Source: Endoryza foliicola
GTDB taxonomy: Bacteria; Bacteroidota; Bacteroidia; Chitinophagales; Chitinophagaceae
Assembly: GCA_965226965.1 (NCBI GenBank)
Contig: OZ245715.1
Coordinates: 496,001-560,000, forward strand
DNA: 64,000 bases
Reading direction: 5' to 3'
Under the pieces are notes generated by a model. It did not search any database. It was not told the origin of the DNA and saw only the letters and a list, made by a program, of their open reading frames with translations. Shown here piece after piece: positions 24,943-32,761 of this stretch. Positions within the stretch are counted from its first letter, which is position 1. Each line of letters begins with the position of its first letter. The position numbers and the translations under genes were made by a program.

Positions 24943-25974
24943 ATGTCGAACCGCACCGATATCAGCAGCATGGGTGAATTTGGATTGATCCAACATCTTA
25001 CTAAAAACATAGAAATTCAAAACGCCTCTACTATTTTAGGAGTGGGAGACGACGCAGCCGTGATTGATCATTATGGTAAACAAACCGTTATCACAACCGA
25101 TCTTTTAATCGAAGGCGTGCATTTCGATCTAGCCTATACCCCACTCAAACACTTAGGATATAAAAGCGTGGTAGTAAACGTAAGTGACATCTACGCTATG
25201 AACGCCACCCCTACTCAAATCACCTTGTCTATTGGTATCAGCAATCGATTTAGTGTTGAAGCCCTTGACGAATTCTACGATGGAGTTTATGCTGCATGCG
25301 AAGAATACAATGTTGATTTAATTGGTGGCGACACAAGTACTTCGCAAAAAGGGTTTATCATTTCTGTTACCGCTATTGGCGAGGTGAGCCCCGATCAATA
25401 TGTTACTCGAAGCGGCGCTAAAAAAGGCGATCTTCTATGTGTAAGTGGGGATCTCGGTGGAGCCTATATTGGATTGCTTTTCCTTGAAAGAGAGAAAAGA
25501 ATTTATTTGGAAAACCCTAAGGTTCAGCCCGATTTAGAGGGAGAGAGTTATGTAATTGGTAGACTGCTAAAACCGGAAGCAAGAAAAGATATCGTAGCCT
25601 TCTTTGAAGACAAAGAAATAAAGCCGACTGCGATGATGGATGTGAGCGATGGATTAAGTTCTGAGATCCTTCACATATGTGAAAAAAGCGGTTTAGGATG
25701 CGTGTTATACGAAGAAAAAATACCTGTATCAGAAGCTTCTAAAGCCGCTGCCTATAAGTTTGAAATAGACCCCACAGCCTGCGCATTAAGTGGAGGCGAA
25801 GATTATGAATTGGTTTTCACCATTCCACAATCTGAATATGAAAAGCTCGTTCTAAATGAGCAGATCAGTGTTATTGGTTACATGACAGAAGCATCGGAAG
25901 GTGCCCACATTATTACCAAGGGCGGTAACAAACACGCTATCACTGCACAAGGCTGGAATGCTTTCAAGAAATAA
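24943..25974 (+). CDS. thiL: Thiamine-monophosphate kinase
   Basis: The start at 24943 gives MSNRTDIS; a TTG at 24922 adds seven residues that are not typical. The 343-residue protein has ThiL motifs: GVGDDAAV near 38-45, GGDTSTS near 134-140, and DVSDGLSS near 232-239. It phosphorylates thiamine monophosphate to the active thiamine diphosphate using ATP, the last step of the pathway. An S41 protease lipoprotein gene starts 12 bases later, so both may share a transcript. No other thi genes are nearby. Confidence 0.95.
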   Translation: MSNRTDISSMGEFGLIQHLTKNIEIQNASTILGVGDDAAVIDHYGKQTVITTDLLIEGVHFDLAYTPLKHLGYKSVVVNVSDIYAMNATPTQITLSIGISNRFSVEALDEFYDGVYAACEEYNVDLIGGDTSTSQKGFIISVTAIGEVSPDQYVTRSGAKKGDLLCVSGDLGGAYIGLLFLEREKRIYLENPKVQPDLEGESYVIGRLLKPEARKDIVAFFEDKEIKPTAMMDVSDGLSSEILHICEKSGLGCVLYEEKIPVSEASKAAAYKFEIDPTACALSGGEDYELVFTIPQSEYEKLVLNEQISVIGYMTEASEGAHIITKGGNKHAITAQGWNAFKK

Positions 25975-25986
25975 CCTGCTTTTTTA

Positions 25987-27477
25987 ATGAGCTTGAATCG
26001 TGCTTTTTGGATAGGTATTGGCATATTGTTGCTGCAGTCTTGCAGCAGCAGTAAAATGCTGCCCTATTCCCCCACCAATAAAATTGCACCCGAAAAACTA
26101 GAAAAAGATTTCAAAGTATTTCGAGGTGTTTTAGAAAATTTTCATCCCAGCATTTATTGGTTTACTCCAAAAGATAGCATGGATTACTATTTCAACGAAG
26201 CACATGCTAAACTTAAAGATTCGTTAACAGAAGTAGAATTCAAAAAGATACTTACCTATGTAATTGAAAAACTTCATTGTGGCCATACGGCTATTCGTTA
26301 TTCAAACAATTACAGCAATTATCTCGACACAGCCAATATACCTGTATTTCCTTTCAGCATTAAAGCATGGGGCGACAGCTTGGTGGTTTTGAACAATCTA
26401 CATCGTTCAGATAAATACATCAAAAGAGGAACCATTATTACAGCCATTGATGGCAAATCATCGAAGCAATTGATCGATACATTCTTCCATTATTTGGTAA
26501 CGGATGGCGCAGCGTTAAATGGAAAATACCAACAATTGAGCTCTAGAGGGAACTTCGGCTCCTTATATAAACAAGTATATGGATTGAAACCAAGCTTCTC
26601 GGTTCAATATTTGGACGCAAACAAAGTAGAACACCGCGTTGAAGTTCCTTGGTATGATCCGAAACTGGATACCGGCGTTGCACAGAACAGAAGACCGCCT
26701 GCAGGCGCGGGACAAAGAAACCTCCCGCCATTAAACGGAATAAGAAACCTTCAAATTGACACCAGCCTGAAAACCGGTTATCTTACCATTAACAGTTTTG
26801 CAAAAGGCAATAGCCTTCGTTCCTTCTTTAAAGAATCATTCAAAGTACTAGATGAAAGAGGCATACAAGACCTCGTGATTGACGTTCGATCAAATGGAGG
26901 TGGCGATGCGGGGCTTTCAACATTGCTTACTCAGTATATAATAGATAAGCCGTTCAAAATCGCCGACACTTTATATGCTGTGGCTAGAAATGGTGAATAC
27001 AGTAAACATATCAGAAGGTTTTTTTGGTATCGCTTGGGTTTGCTTCTTATCACACACAAAGCTTCAGACGGAAAATATCATTTCGGATTTTTTGAACGTC
27101 ATGTTTATCATCCTAAAACAAAACATCACTTCAAAGGCAATATTTATATTCTAATTGGAGGAAATTCTTTTTCTGCTACTACTATTTTCGCGAGAAAGGT
27201 TCAAGGCCAATCTAATATTACATTGATAGGGGAAACCACTGGCGGTGGTGCGTATGGAAACAGCGCTTGGATGATCCCGGATGTTAAACTCCCCAACTCC
27301 AAACTGTATTTTCGACTTCCCCTATTCCATTTGGTGATGGACAATGATCCAAAATTATTAGGACAAGGTGTTGTACCCGATATCAGCTTGCCTTTCAATA
27401 GCTCTCAAATGCATCAAGCAGGTGATCCAAGAGTGAATGCTGTAAGGAATTTGATATTGTCGAAGAGAAACAAATAG
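25987..27477 (+). CDS. S41 family peptidase, lipoprotein
   Basis: A 496-residue lipoprotein of the tail-specific protease group. The lipobox LLQSC has Cys19. A PDZ-like middle segment (about 115-215) lies before the S41 core, where VIDVRSNGGGD precedes the catalytic-serine segment GGNSFSATT. A GETTGGGAYG segment follows. The enzyme would cleave proteins near their C-termini in the periplasm. Spacing to thiL is 12 bases. I place it as a C-terminal processing-type peptidase, but substrates are unknown. Confidence 0.87.
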   Translation: MSLNRAFWIGIGILLLQSCSSSKMLPYSPTNKIAPEKLEKDFKVFRGVLENFHPSIYWFTPKDSMDYYFNEAHAKLKDSLTEVEFKKILTYVIEKLHCGHTAIRYSNNYSNYLDTANIPVFPFSIKAWGDSLVVLNNLHRSDKYIKRGTIITAIDGKSSKQLIDTFFHYLVTDGAALNGKYQQLSSRGNFGSLYKQVYGLKPSFSVQYLDANKVEHRVEVPWYDPKLDTGVAQNRRPPAGAGQRNLPPLNGIRNLQIDTSLKTGYLTINSFAKGNSLRSFFKESFKVLDERGIQDLVIDVRSNGGGDAGLSTLLTQYIIDKPFKIADTLYAVARNGEYSKHIRRFFWYRLGLLLITHKASDGKYHFGFFERHVYHPKTKHHFKGNIYILIGGNSFSATTIFARKVQGQSNITLIGETTGGGAYGNSAWMIPDVKLPNSKLYFRLPLFHLVMDNDPKLLGQGVVPDISLPFNSSQMHQAGDPRVNAVRNLILSKRNK

Positions 27478-27586
27478 AATTGAGGTTTTAGGCTTTGGGT
27501 TATTAGGCATTCGTCTCAGAGTTTCTTTTTCTAATGCCCTGATTATTGATTAATTTGCTGTTCATATCATTCTCACCAAACACACC

Positions 27587-28381
27587 ATGTCTTCTCTCAA
27601 AATAACATTACTACAATCCAATTTGGTTTGGGAAAACAAGGACGCAAATCTTGCTCATTTTGAACAATTGATTTCTGAACTAAAAGAACAGGCTGAAATT
27701 GTGGTACTCCCGGAGATGTTTTCCACCGGGTTCAGCATGAAGCCTGAACTACTGGCTGAGAAAATGGACGGACCCACTGTTAACTGGATGAGAAAAATGG
27801 CCGCTGGCAAACGCATTGTACTTACCGGCAGTGTCATTATTGAAGAAGAGGGGAACTATTACAATCGCTTGCTTTGGGTACTGCCTAATGGACAAATAGG
27901 GCAGTACGACAAACGACATCTTTTTGCATATGCCAATGAAGACCAACATTACAGTCGCGGTGATAAACGCCTCATTGCTTCTGTTAAAGGATGGAAAATT
28001 CTTCTTTTAGTATGTTACGATTTGCGCTTCCCTGTATGGAGTCGTCAACAAGCAGTAGAAGATGAAGCTGCTGAATACGACTTAATAATTTATGTAGCCA
28101 ATTGGCCTGAGCGTAGAAACCATGCCTGGAAAACACTGCTGCAAGCAAGAGCCATCGAAAATCAATGTTATGTGGTAGGTGTAAATCGAGTTGGATTAGA
28201 CGGAAACAACATTGCGCATAGTGGCGATAGCATGGTGGTAGACCCACTCGGTGAAGTATTGTATACAAAAGTTCAAGAAGAATTTGTTCAAACTATAACC
28301 ATCACAAAAGAGCATCTTGCAAGCATTCGAGAAAAACTTCCCTTTCTGAAAGATGCAGATGATTTTAATATTCTACTTTAA
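27587..28381 (+). CDS. Omega-amidase-like nitrilase
   Basis: A 264-residue member of the nitrilase superfamily with the complete triad: Glu43 (VLPEMF), Lys109 (YDKRHLF) and Cys143 (LLVCYDLRFP). The close match to YafV/Nit2-type omega-amidases suggests hydrolysis of alpha-ketoglutaramate and related acids to 2-oxo acids and ammonia, a repair step for transamination products. The nagA gene starts 12 bases after it. Substrate assignment is from family resemblance. Confidence 0.88.
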   Translation: MSSLKITLLQSNLVWENKDANLAHFEQLISELKEQAEIVVLPEMFSTGFSMKPELLAEKMDGPTVNWMRKMAAGKRIVLTGSVIIEEEGNYYNRLLWVLPNGQIGQYDKRHLFAYANEDQHYSRGDKRLIASVKGWKILLLVCYDLRFPVWSRQQAVEDEAAEYDLIIYVANWPERRNHAWKTLLQARAIENQCYVVGVNRVGLDGNNIAHSGDSMVVDPLGEVLYTKVQEEFVQTITITKEHLASIREKLPFLKDADDFNILL

Positions 28382-28393
28382 GTAAAGATTGCC

Positions 28394-29473
28394 ATGCCAA
28401 CAGCTTATCTAAACGGACCTATTTTCGATGGACTAACCCTTCATCACAACAAAGCACTATTAATAGCCGACGATGAAACTTTTGTTGGTATTGTTTCAGA
28501 TGATGAAGTACCCGAAGAATACTCGATTGTTGATTTGAATGGACAATATATTAGTCCTGGATTAATTGACATTCAAATCTATGGCGGCAATGGTAAAATG
28601 TTCAGCGATGAGCCAACCGTTGAAACCATTGAACATACTTACGAATATTGCAAAGCCGGCGGAGCCACTCATTTCTTGATTACATTGGCAACGAATGATG
28701 TGAAAATATTTTATGAAGGTTTTAAAGCGGTATATGCATATTGGCAGAAAGGCGGAAAAGGCTTATTGGGTCTTCACTTAGAAGGTCCTCACTTAAATCC
28801 GGCTAAAAGAGGTGCGCACATTCTGGAATACATCAAGAAACCAACCATTGAAGAAGTGTTATCGCTATTGGAAGCAGGTGGTAAGGCTTTTCGAATGATG
28901 ACATTGGCGCCTGAATGCTTCGACTTTACCATCGTTGAATTACTTCAAAAAAACGGAGTATTGGTTTCACTAGGGCACAGCAATGCCAGCTATGAAGAAG
29001 CAACACAAGCATTTAATAATGGAATTCCTGTTGGTACCCATTTGTTCAATGCGATGTCTGGCTTACAACACAGAGCACCGGGTGTAGTTGGTGCCTTATT
29101 CGATCACCCAACAGTCAAGTGCAGCTTAGTATGCGATGGAATCCATGTTGATTTCGCTGCGGCGCGCGTTGCTAAAAAGATAATGGGCGATCGTTTGTTT
29201 TATATTACCGATGCAGTAACACATGCCGAGGAAGGCAGTTACAAACACTTATTCAAAGGTGATCATTATGCCCTACCCGATGGCACTTTGTCGGGGTCAG
29301 CATTAACGATGTTACAATCAGTAGAAAACGGAATCAAACACTTGAATATATCCATTGAAGAGAGTCTTCGTATGGCAACCAGTTATCCCGCCTCATTGTT
29401 TAACAAAGCGGGCTTAGGACGTTTCGAAAAAGGAGTAAAGTCGGAACTAGTGAAATTTGACCTATCTGCTTGA
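28394..29473 (+). CDS. nagA: N-acetylglucosamine-6-phosphate deacetylase
   Basis: A 359-residue amidohydrolase with NagA motifs: LHLEGPHLN, GHSNASYEEA, GTHLFNAMSG with the HRAPGVVGA segment, VCDGIHVD, and the metal/catalytic TDAV region. It converts GlcNAc-6-phosphate to glucosamine-6-phosphate and acetate, feeding recycled cell-wall sugar or imported GlcNAc to amino-sugar metabolism. nagB and a GlcNAc transporter are not adjacent. It lies 12 bases after the omega-amidase gene and likely shares its transcript. Confidence 0.93.
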   Translation: MPTAYLNGPIFDGLTLHHNKALLIADDETFVGIVSDDEVPEEYSIVDLNGQYISPGLIDIQIYGGNGKMFSDEPTVETIEHTYEYCKAGGATHFLITLATNDVKIFYEGFKAVYAYWQKGGKGLLGLHLEGPHLNPAKRGAHILEYIKKPTIEEVLSLLEAGGKAFRMMTLAPECFDFTIVELLQKNGVLVSLGHSNASYEEATQAFNNGIPVGTHLFNAMSGLQHRAPGVVGALFDHPTVKCSLVCDGIHVDFAAARVAKKIMGDRLFYITDAVTHAEEGSYKHLFKGDHYALPDGTLSGSALTMLQSVENGIKHLNISIEESLRMATSYPASLFNKAGLGRFEKGVKSELVKFDLSA

Positions 29474-29582
29474 TTTACAACTACTCATCAGTATATTAAA
29501 ACTAAGCTAAAAAAGCCATTGCTGGCGTCCCTTGCTTGCAAATACAAGGTTCATTTGCTATTTTGTTGCAAACTTTGCAAGT

Positions 29583-30047
29583 ATGGGTTTGGATGTGCGC
29601 CTATTTGATTTAAGACCGCTAAAGAAATACTTCTACTATTATGTAGGTGCTGCGGTTTTTTTCGGCGGCTTGGTGGCGTATGTATTTTATAGTAAGAATA
29701 ATCCGATTGGTTATGTGCCACGTCAGTTCTTAGACAACACCAATATGATCATCATCCTTTTTGCGGCCACTTTTCTTTATTCAAGATTCAGCAAAAAGGA
29801 ACTCGAAAAAATTATTCAAACCAAAGACGACTCCAAGAAGTTCGAAGCTTATATTAGTTATTCGAAAAAACGAACGATTTGGAATTTATTCTCTCTTTTA
29901 GTGACTGCGGCTCTATTTTTAGCAACCTACAGTAAAGTATTTCTCATCATTTTTATTTTACAATTATCGTTGAGTATTTTCTTATATCCTCGCAAGTCAT
30001 TTATTCTCCAAGAGCTGAAAGAACGCGATCTGGAATTCACCAGTTAG
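29583..30047 (+). CDS. Small membrane protein
   Basis: The start at 29583 (MGLDVRLFDLRP) is chosen; a TTG 51 bases upstream would add 17 residues. The 154-residue protein has two N-terminal membrane segments (about 19-40 and 52-72), a charged cytoplasmic part (KKELEKIIQTKDDSKKFE), and two C-terminal segments (about 100-135). I do not recognise the family. It is the first of several small membrane proteins before the PhyH gene, in the same direction. Confidence 0.65.
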   Translation: MGLDVRLFDLRPLKKYFYYYVGAAVFFGGLVAYVFYSKNNPIGYVPRQFLDNTNMIIILFAATFLYSRFSKKELEKIIQTKDDSKKFEAYISYSKKRTIWNLFSLLVTAALFLATYSKVFLIIFILQLSLSIFLYPRKSFILQELKERDLEFTS

Positions 30048-30086
30048 TGCAATCACACACCTAATTAAGATAGGCTAGAAAACCCG

Positions 30087-30094
30087 TATATTTG
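30087..30094 (+). promoter_or_regulatory. Putative -7 element of the membrane-protein cluster
   Basis: TATATTTG matches TAnnTTTG exactly, 17 bases before the ATG at 30112. It would drive the tightly spaced genes from 30112 to 32105. Confidence 0.4.
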
Positions 30095-30111
30095 GAAGTT
30101 AATATCTCACA

Positions 30112-30618
30112 ATGACGGATATTCTAACCGAATTTGAGTCAAGACAGACACTCAAGCCACCAGCTACACTTACGGTAACCAAAGTAGCTTATACATTAAT
30201 AGGTATTGTAATCATTCTATCTTATTACGCCTTCTTTATTGACCCGTTATATCAAGAAAACATGAAAACCTTTTCTTGGTATCACATTGCACTACTAATT
30301 GATTGTTCGCAATTAGTATGGCTAGTTTTTTTATTCTTTAACAAAGCCGCTGGACTCGTTGCCGCTATACTTTGTCAAGCTCATATTTTTGGCGTTCAGG
30401 TACTCAACCCCTTTTTAAATCATGGATACCAAGGCAATTCAGCAGCTCTATTCTATGTAATAGTTGTTCTTTGTTTAAATGTAACTGTTATTACTTTTGG
30501 GCTGAATAAGAAAAACTGGATTTTTTTAAAAATAACTGATATTACAAGGTACAAAGTAATGATACTAGCAGTGTGCTCCTTTGTAACAGGCTTATTTATA
30601 AAATTAATAATGGGTTAG
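30112..30618 (+). CDS. Hypothetical five-helix membrane protein
   Basis: A 168-residue protein with about five membrane segments (near 24-43, 56-76, 80-100, 110-130, 145-167) and a short charged N-terminus. No recognised family. It begins a compact cluster with the next gene 2 bases behind its stop. Coding is supported by hydrophobic periodicity and tight spacing. DNA here is visibly lower in GC than the flanking genes. Confidence 0.6.
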   Translation: MTDILTEFESRQTLKPPATLTVTKVAYTLIGIVIILSYYAFFIDPLYQENMKTFSWYHIALLIDCSQLVWLVFLFFNKAAGLVAAILCQAHIFGVQVLNPFLNHGYQGNSAALFYVIVVLCLNVTVITFGLNKKNWIFLKITDITRYKVMILAVCSFVTGLFIKLIMG

Positions 30619-30620
30619 TA

Positions 30621-30995
30621 ATGGCATTATTCTTCATATTCATACTTCTTTGTTTGGCAATTGGGTTTTTGGCCACCATTGTCTTTGGTATGTTTTTTCT
30701 ACTAGTGATTGCATTGCTTACAACCAGCGGTATACTTGCAACTTCCGTTCTAGTGGGGCTTTATAAAAACTCTTTGAAATCAGGATTCAATACCGCACTC
30801 TTACTGGCAGTATTAGCATCTGCTATTTCAATTTGCAGTGGCGTAGGCTTTCTATTGGCTTGGTTTTATCATAGTAGTATGATGGAGTCTATTTTAATTG
30901 GTGCAGGAGTAGGACTAATCATTGGACTTCCTGCATATTATATCATCAAGCAACTAATTCGAATTGTACTAAACCTATTTGATATCAAGTATTGA
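30621..30995 (+). CDS. Hypothetical four-helix membrane protein
   Basis: The ATG at 30621 (MALFFIFILL) is chosen, giving 124 residues with about four membrane segments and a Gly-rich fourth segment (ESILIGAGVGLIIGLP). No recognised family. Its stop codon overlaps the next start by one base (tgATG), so translational coupling is likely. Confidence 0.6.
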   Translation: MALFFIFILLCLAIGFLATIVFGMFFLLVIALLTTSGILATSVLVGLYKNSLKSGFNTALLLAVLASAISICSGVGFLLAWFYHSSMMESILIGAGVGLIIGLPAYYIIKQLIRIVLNLFDIKY

Positions 30996-31705
30996 TGACA
31001 GCCACTGAACAATATATTAACTCGTGTAATAAAAAGGGATACTGTTTTCTACCTGAACTATTCTCAGATATTGATTTGAATTCAATTAGTACTTTAATTG
31101 AAGATCATTTTATCAATAAGCAAACTAAGGAATACTCAATCCGGAATTTGTTCCAAGAAATACCAAATCTCAAGAGTTTAGTTCTCACCCCTTCCATTGT
31201 TTCATTAGTATCGAAGTTTTTCTCTACGCCTGCATTTGTTACAAAAGCCTTGTATTTTAATAAGAACACAGCAGAGAACTGGTATGTGCCTTTTCATCAA
31301 GACATATCAATTCATGTGAACGAAAAAATAGATACAGAAGGGTATGGCATGTGGACCCTCAAAGAAGGCTTAGTTGGAGTTGTACCACCAATACACATTC
31401 TGGAGAACACAGTAACGCTTCGCATTCATTTAGATGATACCGACGAAAGAAATGGAGCACTAAAAGTAATTGAAGGCAGTCACTTGGAAGGTATTAGAAA
31501 ATCTGAAAGCTTAAAGGCGGCTTTTGATACAGCCGCAGTGTGTTGTTTGAAAAAAGGAGACGCCATGTTGATGAAGCCTTTGCTATTTCATGCATCGTCA
31601 AAAAACAATTCGGGAAAGCCCCGAAGGGTAATTCATATTGAGTTTAACAATCTACCACTGAACGGATCATTGGAGTGGGCGGAGAAAACCCCGGTAACTA
31701 ATTGA
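30995..31705 (+). CDS. Phytanoyl-CoA dioxygenase (PhyH)-family protein
   Basis: A 236-residue non-haem iron and 2-oxoglutarate dioxygenase. The iron triad His101, Asp103 (PFHQDISIH) and His199 (LLFHASS) is intact and Arg211 fits 2-oxoglutarate binding. A VVPPIHILENTVTLRIHLDD segment between these is typical of the family. It would hydroxylate an unknown small molecule. It is embedded between small membrane proteins with one-base overlap upstream and a one-base gap downstream, an unusual setting that hints at a shared substrate. Confidence 0.85.
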   Translation: MTATEQYINSCNKKGYCFLPELFSDIDLNSISTLIEDHFINKQTKEYSIRNLFQEIPNLKSLVLTPSIVSLVSKFFSTPAFVTKALYFNKNTAENWYVPFHQDISIHVNEKIDTEGYGMWTLKEGLVGVVPPIHILENTVTLRIHLDDTDERNGALKVIEGSHLEGIRKSESLKAAFDTAAVCCLKKGDAMLMKPLLFHASSKNNSGKPRRVIHIEFNNLPLNGSLEWAEKTPVTN

Positions 31706-31706
31706 T

Positions 31707-32105
31707 ATGGAAATCAGCAGAAGACTAGTAGGAGTTAGTTTGTTTAGCACCTTTATCATCCTGATCGGAGCCGGTCATGGCATATTCACGCTCGGACTTT
31801 TGGGATTGTTTTTGCCTGTATTGATTTTTGATACCGCCGAGTTTCCACTATTGATTTCGAGCATTCTTTCATTATTATGCACCATTCTTTTCATTCTAAG
31901 CCTAATTAATGAAGAGCGAAGAAATCGCCTATACTGGTGGGCTATTAGTACGGGAATCGTTCAATTGGTATTTTGGGCTGTACTATCTTTCAATGATCAC
32001 TATATCCATTTAGCTTGGCTTAGCGCTCTACCTTTCCTACTATGTATTTTATACTCCCTCTTTCGATCAAAAATTCATCGATGGATTCAAGAGCTGAGAT
32101 CGTAG
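31707..32105 (+). CDS. Hypothetical membrane protein
   Basis: A 132-residue protein with about four membrane segments (near 10-30, 42-65, 75-95, 100-118). It starts one base after the PhyH stop and ends the cluster. No family recognised. Confidence 0.6.
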   Translation: MEISRRLVGVSLFSTFIILIGAGHGIFTLGLLGLFLPVLIFDTAEFPLLISSILSLLCTILFILSLINEERRNRLYWWAISTGIVQLVFWAVLSFNDHYIHLAWLSALPFLLCILYSLFRSKIHRWIQELRS

Positions 32106-32173
32106 AACAACTAAAATTCCAAAACAGGTATTGTACCAAACAAAGAGATTGAAGTTCAGACTACTTCGGTTTA

Positions 32174-32181
32174 TACTTTTG
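32174..32181 (+). promoter_or_regulatory. Putative -7 element of the GxxExxY gene
   Basis: TACTTTTG matches TAnnTTTG exactly, 17 bases before the ATG. A TTG lies 22 bases upstream. Consensus inference. Confidence 0.35.
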
Positions 32182-32198
32182 TATGAACTTTAATATCG

Positions 32199-32579
32199 AT
32201 GACAAAAGAGTCTCTTACCAGAGTTGTTATTGGCGCTTGTATGGAAGTTCATTCAACTTTAGGAAGATTCTTCCCAGAGTACAGTTACCAAAGAGCTTTA
32301 GCAATTGAACTGGAAATAAGAGGAATACCATTCAAACGTGAAACTGAAATAGAACAGTATTACAAGAATCAAAGTATTGGTTATCGGAAAGTTGATTTTC
32401 TAATTGCCGAAACCATTCCGCTCGAAATAAAAGCTGTTCCGCAATTGGATGCGAATCATCTAGCTCAAACCATTAACTATATTGAAACAACTAGCAATGA
32501 ATTCGGACTACTCATAAACTTCGGAGCCAAGAGTCTTGAGTTCAAGAGAGTATATAATAATAAGCTAACTAGGATGTAA
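32199..32579 (+). CDS. GxxExxY protein
   Basis: A 126-residue protein of the GxxExxY family (seen here as LGRFFPEYSY in the G..E..Y position, with variation at the first position), with the PD-(D/E)XK-like KVDFLI..IPLEIKAV core: Asp in VDFLI and Glu-Ile-Lys. The family is widespread in Bacteroidota, Planctomycetes and Verrucomicrobia with no known function; the core suggests nuclease-like ancestry. It is next to tandem 42-bp repeats (32624-32707), as often seen for this family. Confidence 0.88.
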   Translation: MTKESLTRVVIGACMEVHSTLGRFFPEYSYQRALAIELEIRGIPFKRETEIEQYYKNQSIGYRKVDFLIAETIPLEIKAVPQLDANHLAQTINYIETTSNEFGLLINFGAKSLEFKRVYNNKLTRM

Positions 32580-32623
32580 AGGATTCGTATGATTAGCTTG
32601 ATTTTATTTCAGTGCTACCATGG

Positions 32624-32707
32624 TAATCCTTTACTTATCAACTAAATCTTTCTAATCCTAGCAAGTAATCCTTTCCCTATCTACTAAATCCTTCTAATCC
32701 TAGCACA
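32624..32707. repeat. Tandem 42-bp repeat (two copies)
   Basis: Two copies of a 42-bp unit starting taatccttt and containing actaaatc.ttctaatcctagca lie head to tail at 32624 and 32666, with few differences. A related inverted word (ggattcgtatgattag) lies at 32581-32596. The unit lies between the GxxExxY stop and the katG terminator. Confidence 0.85.
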
Positions 32708-32734
32708 AAGAAGCGAGCCGAAAACTCGGCCCGC
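32705..32734 (-). terminator. Terminator of katG
   Basis: On the minus strand an 8-bp GC-rich stem (gcgggccg paired with cggctcgc, one G-U) with a short loop is followed by ttcttt. Confidence 0.65.
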
Positions 32735-32761
32735 CCGTAAACGATACTAATAACCAGAGGC

